Shown: positions 57,851-64,000 of the stretch, in pieces | How the letters are laid out: each line of letters starts with the position of its first letter | Position numbering within the stretch: the first letter of the stretch is position 1 | DNA from: CAWAYH01 sp963786195 | GTDB taxonomy: Bacteria > Acidobacteriota > Vicinamibacteria > Vicinamibacterales > 2-12-FULL-66-21 | Reading direction: 5' to 3' | DNA: 64,000 bases | NCBI GenBank assembly: GCA_963786195.1 | Contig: CAWAYH010000002.1 | Coordinates: 62,001 to 126,000, forward strand | Program-made: the position numbers and the translations under genes | Notes under the pieces: generated by a model | Seen by the model: only the letters and a program-made list of their open reading frames with translations | Database searches by the model: none | Told to the model about the DNA's origin: nothing

Positions 57851-58864
57851 ATGACGAAAAAGACCCGCTACTTTCTCGCCGGTTCTTCCGCCGTCCTGGC
57901 CGCAGGGGTTGTTTCTGTGGGCCTTGTCGCGTTCTACGGCGGTGGTTTCCCGGCCCTGGTGGCTTCCTCGGGCCCCAACGAGCTGGCCTACGTGCCCGCT
58001 GACGCCGCGGTGGTCGCCTATGCGGACGTCCGCAGCATCATGACCTCCGAGCTGCGCCAGCGGTTCAAGCAGGCCGTCCCCCTCCAGGAAAAGGGTCAGC
58101 AGGAATTCCTCGAAGCCACGGGCATCAACCTCGAGACCGACATCGATTACGTAGTCGCCGCGCTCGCGCCTGGCGGCTCCATCCAGAAGACCGGCGTGCT
58201 CGTCGCGCGCGGCCGCTTCGACGATGCCCGGCTGGAGGCGCTGGCGACGCAGCATGGCGCCCAGGTTCAGGACTATCGCGGCAAGCGTCTCCTCGTCGTC
58301 GATCACCTCAAGACACATTTTGAACAACACACATCAGGGGATGCGGAGAACGTCAGCACGACGCAGAACACGGGCGCGATGGCGTTTCTCGAGCCCGGGC
58401 TCATCGCGATTGGCGATCTCGCGGGCGTGAAGCGCGCGATCGACGCGTCCATGAGCGCGCAGAGCATCACCGGCAACGACGAGATGATGAACCTGGTGAA
58501 CGACGTGGCGCGGTCGAACACCGCGTGGGCCGTCGGCCGGTTCGATCTGATCGCGAGCCACACCAAGCTGCCGGAACAGATCGCGCGCCAGATGCCGCCG
58601 ATCAAGTGGTTCTGCGCGGCGGGCCACATCAACGGCGGGATCTCCGCGCTGCTGCGCGCCGAAGCGAACGACGACCAGGCGGCCGAGAACCTGCGGGGCG
58701 TCGTGAACGGCGTGATTTCGCTGGCGCGGATGCAGGGCGGCAAGGATCCGAAGATCGCGTCGCTCGTTCAGTCGCTGCAGATGTCAGGCTCCGGCACGAC
58801 CGTCGAGCTCTCGTTCAACGTTCCCGCGGAAATCTTCCAGATGATGGCGCCGAAGGTGCAGTAG
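57851..58864 (+). CDS. Exported or membrane-anchored protein of unknown function
   Basis: Protein of 337 residues from ATG 57851, following GAGAGGATGACGTCCGC. N-terminal hydrophobic anchor (YFLAGSSAVLAAGVVSVGLVAFYGG, about 7-31) is probably a signal anchor. The exported part alternates helix and strand: ELAYVPADAAVVAYADVRSIMTSELRQRFK, LVARGRFDDARLEAL, YRGKRLLVVDHLK, AFLEPGLIAIGDLAGVKRAIDASMSAQ and AWAVGRFDLIASHTKLPEQIARQ. These are features of DUF3352-like or related proteins found in Acidobacteria. It is well expressed judging by its promoter and has its own terminator. Confidence 0.65.
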   Translation: MTKKTRYFLAGSSAVLAAGVVSVGLVAFYGGGFPALVASSGPNELAYVPADAAVVAYADVRSIMTSELRQRFKQAVPLQEKGQQEFLEATGINLETDIDYVVAALAPGGSIQKTGVLVARGRFDDARLEALATQHGAQVQDYRGKRLLVVDHLKTHFEQHTSGDAENVSTTQNTGAMAFLEPGLIAIGDLAGVKRAIDASMSAQSITGNDEMMNLVNDVARSNTAWAVGRFDLIASHTKLPEQIARQMPPIKWFCAAGHINGGISALLRAEANDDQAAENLRGVVNGVISLARMQGGKDPKIASLVQSLQMSGSGTTVELSFNVPAEIFQMMAPKVQ

Positions 58865-58892
58865 GCTCTGGGCTTCAGGCTCTAGACAATCG

Positions 58893-58922
58893 ACGGCCGG
58901 TGCAGATGCGCCGGCCGTTTTC
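58893..58922 (+). terminator. Rho-independent terminator
   Basis: ACGGCCGG (58893-58900) pairs with CCGGCCGT (58911-58918) around a 10-base loop and is followed by TTTTCGTTTG. It lies 29 bases after the stop codon of the exported protein gene. One of the few classical terminators in the window. Confidence 0.85.
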
Positions 58923-58981
58923 GTTTGTACGCGAGCCTTGCGCGCCATCCGGCCTCCGTGTACGCTTCGCCCGAAAACTCC

Positions 58982-59384
58982 GTGGCTGATCTGGTGTTCT
59001 TCTACGGCACGCTCATGGCCGGCTTCGATCGGCGACGGCAGGCCGGGATTGACAGCAAGCTGTCGTATGTCGGCCGCGGATCGATTCGGGCGGCGTTGTT
59101 CGACCTCGGCCTGTATCCGGCGGCCGTGCCGGCGCCCGAGGGGCGGGTCTGGGGAGAGGTCTACGCGATGACGGAGGCGGAGCGGGTGCTGGCGGCGCTC
59201 GACGAGCATCGAGGGATACAGCGCCGACGATCCGGACAGGAGCCTGTACCTCCGCCAGCAGGCCGAGGTGCAGTTGCCGGACGGGACGCCGTCGCGCGCG
59301 TGGGTGTACTTCTACAACGCGCCGCTCGGCAAGGCGCCGCGCATCCTGTCCGGTGACTACCTGGAACACGTCAAGGCGAGGTGA
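58982..59384 (+). CDS. Gamma-glutamylcyclotransferase-like (GGCT/AIG2) protein, one frameshift
   Basis: About 133 residues from GTG 58982. The fold signature is FFYGTLMAGFDRR (YGTL loop), IRAALFDLGLYPAAV and GRVWGEVYAM, then the catalytic Glu region LAALDEIEGY, broken near 59210 (the shifted frame reads EHRGIQRRR and the true one YSADDPDRSLYLRQQAEVQLPDG). C-terminal strand AWVYFYNAPLGKAPRILSGDYLEHV. Family members split gamma-glutamyl bonds or act in related reactions. It overlaps nothing but lies one base before the PilZ gene, so the pair is co-translated. Confidence 0.82.
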
Positions 59385-59385
59385 G

Positions 59386-59769
59386 ATGAGCGGAGATCCA
59401 GAAAAGCGAGACAAGGAACGGCTGCCCACGCCCGGCGAGCTCGACGGCGCCGTGATGGTGTTTCAGCCGATGACCGTCGTGGACATCAGCCACGGCGGCG
59501 CGCAGGTCGAGACGCCGTTTCCCCTGCAGCTCGACTCGCTCCACGACTTCCGGCTGACGCTCGGCGACCGTTCGGTGGTCGTCAAAGGCCGCATCGCGCA
59601 TTGCCACGTCGGCGAGCTTCGGAACGACGTCACCGTCTATCGTTCGGGCGTCGAATTCGTCGAGCCCTCCGAGCCCGTTCGGCAGGCTATCAAGCTGTTC
59701 GTCGAAGCCTTGAGAGCTCATCGGATTGCCGCCGTCCTCGACGCCGACATTGCCGAGGACGGGGCGTAG
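59386..59769 (+). CDS. PilZ-domain protein
   Basis: Protein of 127 residues from ATG 59386. RDKER at residues 8-12 matches the RxxxR cyclic-di-GMP motif and VVDISHGGAQVETPFPL carries the DxSxxG motif; the strand pattern (FRLTLGDRSVVVKGRIAHC, YRSGVEFVEPSEPVRQAIKLFV) is typical. It probably binds cyclic di-GMP. The output partner is not obvious; the upstream GGCT-like gene and downstream aldehyde dehydrogenase give no hint. Confidence 0.85.
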   Translation: MSGDPEKRDKERLPTPGELDGAVMVFQPMTVVDISHGGAQVETPFPLQLDSLHDFRLTLGDRSVVVKGRIAHCHVGELRNDVTVYRSGVEFVEPSEPVRQAIKLFVEALRAHRIAAVLDADIAEDGA

Positions 59770-59795
59770 GCCAGAACCCAGAGCCCACCGAGCCG

Positions 59796-59801
59796 TATAA
59801 T
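59796..59801 (+). promoter_or_regulatory. -10 box (TATAAT) giving a probable leaderless mRNA
   Basis: A perfect TATAAT ends only six bases before ATG 59808. Transcription normally starts about seven bases after the -10 box, so the message would begin at or next to the start codon. No ribosome-binding sequence precedes the ATG, which agrees with leaderless translation. No clear -35 box. Confidence 0.5.
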
Positions 59802-59807
59802 CCATAG

Positions 59808-61365
<1,558 letters not shown>

Positions 61366-62072
61366 GCCCGTCGCTGACTCTGAATCCCGCTTTCTCAGCC
61401 AGCGCTATTTCCCGTTCGGCGTCGTCGAATCGACCGGTCTCCATCAGCACGATCGCGAGGTTGTTGTGGACCTCGCCGATGCCGGGATCGACCGCGAGCG
61501 CGTTTCGCCATTCCTGTTCGGCCTCCGCGAACGCGCCGGTGCGGAAGTAGGCGCTGCCGAGCGCCGTCGAGATGTACGGCGGCGTCGGCGTCGCTCCAGC
61601 TTGCTTGCGGCCGCGCAGGTTCTCCAGCTGTCTGATCTCCGTGTTCACACGGGTGACGCTTGCGGCCTGATTCTGCGATCGGACCCGTCCCGTTTGCAGG
61701 CCGTTCCTCAAGTCCTCCAGGCTCCGGATCTGATCGTCGAGGCTGCGTTCTGCCTCGAGGCCGTTGGCCAGCACCTTCGCGTTGTTCTGGTGGAACACGT
61801 CCCGGCACCGCCGATAGTCCTGAACGGCGGTCGCATATCTCCTCGTGGCCATGTGGACGCGGCCGAGACCGTAGTAGGCGAGATCGAGCGAGGGATCGAG
61901 CTTGACCGCCGCGTTGAACTCGACTTCGGCCACGTCGAACCGCTCCCCCTCGAGCGCTTCCTGACCCGCACGGAGGTGCCGGAGCGCCTGGTCGCGATCC
62001 TTGTCGGCTTGCGACGCATGTATCGACGCCACCGCCGCACCGACGATCAGCATTGTCATGATCTGTCGCACG

Positions 62073-64000
62073 TCAGCCTCCCAGCTTCCTTATGTATTCG
62101 CGCACGACCGGCTGCGCCGGATCCAGGTCGAGCGAACGCTGCAAATCCCGCTTCGCGCCTTCGCGATCGCCGGCGCACAGGCGGGCAAGCCCGAGTGATG
62201 CATGCGCGGGCGCGCTCGCCGGCGCAAGCCGTACCGCCTTTTCGATGTCGGATACTCCGCCCGGGCAGTCGCCGCGATCGATTCGGTATCGTCCGCTGAA
62301 CAGCCAGACTTCCGGCTCTTCTGGCCGCAGGCGCAGCGCCGACTCCAGCAGCTTGAGGCTTCGATCGATACGTCCCGCGCGTTGATAGCCGATGGCGCGC
62401 CCGATCAGGAACCTGGTGCCTTCGGGGAGGCGCGCGCCAAACGCACGGACGAGCAGCAGATCCGATCGATCGAGATCGGTGCCCTGCTCGAAGAGCAGGT
62501 CGCTCAGGTTCCACATCGCCGACGCGAGGTTGGGATCCACGACCAGCGCGTTCTCGAACGCGCGCATCGCATCGTCCTTCCGGCCATGGGCTTTCAGGAT
62601 CAAGCCTTCGTTGTTGTACGAACCGGCGGATCGCGTGGCCTCCACGCGCCGGCCGGAAGAGCTCTCGGCCGCGCCGATGTATCCGAGCGCGCGCAGGCGG
62701 GCCATCGTGTCTTCGTCGACCGCCCTGGTGGCGGAGACGCCCGCCGGCGGCGCCGGGGGGTGATAGAGCGCCCCGTAGTCCACGCTAGTTCGTGACGGCC
62801 GCGGGCGTGCCCGGCAGCGGCGGTGACGCGAGGCCTTTGCCCGCTGGCAACCCTGTGAGGGCGAGCAGCGTCGCGCAGACCTGGAGGACGCTGGCGGTCT
62901 CGGACCGCCGGTCGCCAGCCGTGACATCCCGGCCCCCACAACAGATACATGCCCTGCTTGCGATGCCACTTGGCGGCCGTCGTCTGAGCGTTGCTGGACA
63001 GCTCGGTCGGCCTGTCGTCTATCCACGTGAAGCCGTGATCCGAGGCGAGCATCAGCACGGCGCCCTGCTGCGCGGCGAGCGCGCGATAGCGTCCGAGCAG
63101 CGCGTCGATCGCAGAGAAATACAGCTCCGGCACGCGGCTGTACTTGTCGAACTCGGCCTGCGCGACGCTCGGCTGCTTCGGCGGCGCGAACGGCGCGAAC
63201 GTGTGCCCAATGCTGTCGGTGCCCTGGATGTAGATCACCGTCGAGATCCGGGCGTTGCTCCGGCCACCCAGGCGGACGCCAGCTTGTCGTACACCTCGGT
63301 TTCGACGAGGGTTCGTCGAAGCGCGCTGATCGGATTGCCGTAGGGAGCCTCCGCTCTGGATGGCCGACGTGTACTCGGCGTCGGTGAGCCACGGCAGATA
63401 CGTGCGCAGCGCGTTTGCGTCGACGGCCCTCTCGGCCTGCTGAACGATCGTCGCGCGCCCACGACTCCCGGTCGCGCGGATAGACGATGCCTTCCGGGGG
63501 CTGCGCTTCACGAAACAGGAACGTGAAGAGGCGATCGGAGACCATCAGACCGTTCACGGGCTCGGCCGGGTAGGTGCTCCACAGTCCGAACACAGCCACG
63601 CGTCGATCGGCCCAGGTGGTCATGTTCCAGATCGCGGGCGCCTTGCGCTCGTCGCTGGTTATCGGTTCCTTCGTTTCCGTGCCGGGCCGGTAGCGGACGA
63701 AATCGAGGATCCGGTGCTGCAGCGGATCGACGCCGGTCATCATGCTGGTCCAGATGAGCGGCGAGAGCGCGGGGTGCAGCGTCTCCAGCGTCCCGCTGGT
63801 GCCTTCAGCCACGAGCTGCCTGAGATTCGGCATCGAGCCCGCCGCGACGTACTTATCGAGCAGCTGCCAGTCTGCGCCATCCAGCCCGACGAAAATGACG
63901 GGCGGGCTCTTGCGCGTCGCCTGGACGATGGCGGCGACCGGCTGCGGATCAGACGCGGTAGACGCGGCTGGCGGTTCACTGCGATCGCGCCAAGGCACCG
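62073..64000 (-). CDS. Alkaline phosphatase-superfamily protein fused to a TPR domain (partial, frameshifts)
   Basis: At least 640 residues; the 5' end lies beyond the right edge. Type I phosphodiesterase/phosphatase domain: PPVIFVGLDGADWQLLDKY (metal Asp), GTSGTLETLHPALSPLIWTSMMTG (catalytic Thr region), WSTYPAEPVNGLMVSD, TVIYIQGTDSIGHTFAPF and LMLASDHGFTWID (metal His and Asp). Breaks near 63470, 63270, 63340, 62940 and 62800. From about 62690 to 62073 a TPR-type domain follows: YNNEGLILKAHGRKDDAMRAFENALVVDPNLASAMWNLSDLLFEQG and APASAPAHASLGLARLCAGDREGAKRDLQRSLDLDPAQPVVREYIRKLGG. Role unknown; the TPR end may dock to the TPR protein encoded just after it. Confidence 0.8.
   Translation of the reverse strand, partial: VPWRDRSEPPAASTASDPQPVAAIVQATRKSPPVIFVGLDGADWQLLDKYVAAGSMPNLRQLVAEGTSGTLETLHPALSPLIWTSMMTGVDPLQHRILDFVRYRPGTETKEPITSDERKAPAIWNMTTWADRRVAVFGLWSTYPAEPVNGLMVSDRLFTFLFREAQPPEGIVYPRDRESWARDDRSAGREGRRRKRAAHVSAVAHRRRVHVGHPERRLPTAIRSARFDEPSSKPRCTTSWRPPGWPEQRPDLDGDLHPGHRQHWAHVRAVRAAEAAERRAGRVRQVQPRAGAVFLCDRRAARTLSRARRAAGRRADARLGSRLHVDRRQADRAVQQRSDDGRQVASQAGHVSVVGAGMSRLATGGPRPPASSRSARRCSPSQGCQRAKASRHRRCRARPRPSRTSVDYGALYHPPAPPAGVSATRAVDEDTMARLRALGYIGAAESSSGRRVEATRSAGSYNNEGLILKAHGRKDDAMRAFENALVVDPNLASAMWNLSDLLFEQGTDLDRSDLLLVRAFGARLPEGTRFLIGRAIGYQRAGRIDRSLKLLESALRLRPEEPEVWLFSGRYRIDRGDCPGGVSDIEKAVRLAPASAPAHASLGLARLCAGDREGAKRDLQRSLDLDPAQPVVREYIRKLGG

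Overview
The window looks like a chromosomal segment of a GC-rich Gram-negative bacterium, most likely an Acidobacteriota member of the Vicinamibacteria type. This is inferred from FtsX/MacB-type permeases of the ADOP kind (one paired with a PadR regulator), several outer-membrane beta-barrel proteins, SppA/PpiD/HtrA envelope quality control, and a very GC-rich codon style. No phage, plasmid, CRISPR array or defence island was recognised. Many genes are broken by single-base frameshifts. These fall in patches (about 28.8-33.1, 37.8-50.2, 60-61 and 62.7-63.5 kb) that alternate with clean stretches, and both sides of each shift keep conserved motifs. Uncorrected consensus errors are therefore more likely than pseudogenes, and such genes are annotated here as one CDS with the shifts noted.

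Layout. 0-4 kb: start of a secreted protein, an HtrA/DegP protease, and a response-regulator/histidine-kinase pair. 4-10.9 kb: a DinB-fold protein, small membrane proteins, and a PadR-ADOP permease operon with a likely PadR operator. 11-18 kb: a DNA-binding wHTH fused to an alpha/beta hydrolase, a 5'-truncated ADOP permease beside a tandemly duplicated NTF2-like gene, a GIY-YIG protein, tRNA-Leu(CAG) and a beta-barrel protein. 18-24 kb: a membrane-anchored metallophosphoesterase, SppA and PpiD. 24.5-33 kb: a GAF-GGDEF protein directly upstream of mreB-mreC-mreD-mrdA-rodA and an RNase G/E gene; this is the cell-shape locus. 33-39.5 kb: secreted and DUF4097 proteins, an ECF sigma/zinc-finger anti-sigma pair, an alkyltransferase-like protein, a beta-barrel protein and an M4 metalloprotease.

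39.5-45.2 kb: a PafA-type phosphatase, a small membrane protein, an HD-GYP protein and a HEAT-repeat protein. 45.4-52 kb: nucleoside salvage (pyrimidine-nucleoside phosphorylase, CNT nucleoside transporter, purine-nucleoside phosphorylase, cytidine deaminase, methylthioribose-1-phosphate isomerase), then tsaD. 52-54 kb: YjbQ, an NTF2-Nudix fusion and an HD hydrolase. 54-57.7 kb: a four-gene ABC transporter operon. 57.8-64 kb: a secreted protein, a gamma-glutamylcyclotransferase-like protein, a PilZ protein, an aldehyde dehydrogenase, a TPR protein and a phosphatase-TPR protein that runs off the right edge.

Three cyclic-di-GMP-type modules (GGDEF, HD-GYP, PilZ) lie in one window. The noncoding DNA is unusual. 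Many intergenic gaps carry short tandem arrays, each with its own 5-9-base unit, or hairpins; two unit families recur at distant loci. A 188-bp element with perfect 23-bp terminal inverted repeats sits directly upstream of the purine-nucleoside phosphorylase gene. I did not find a clear multi-gene system that is new; the best candidates for novelty are the domain fusions and the intergenic repeats.
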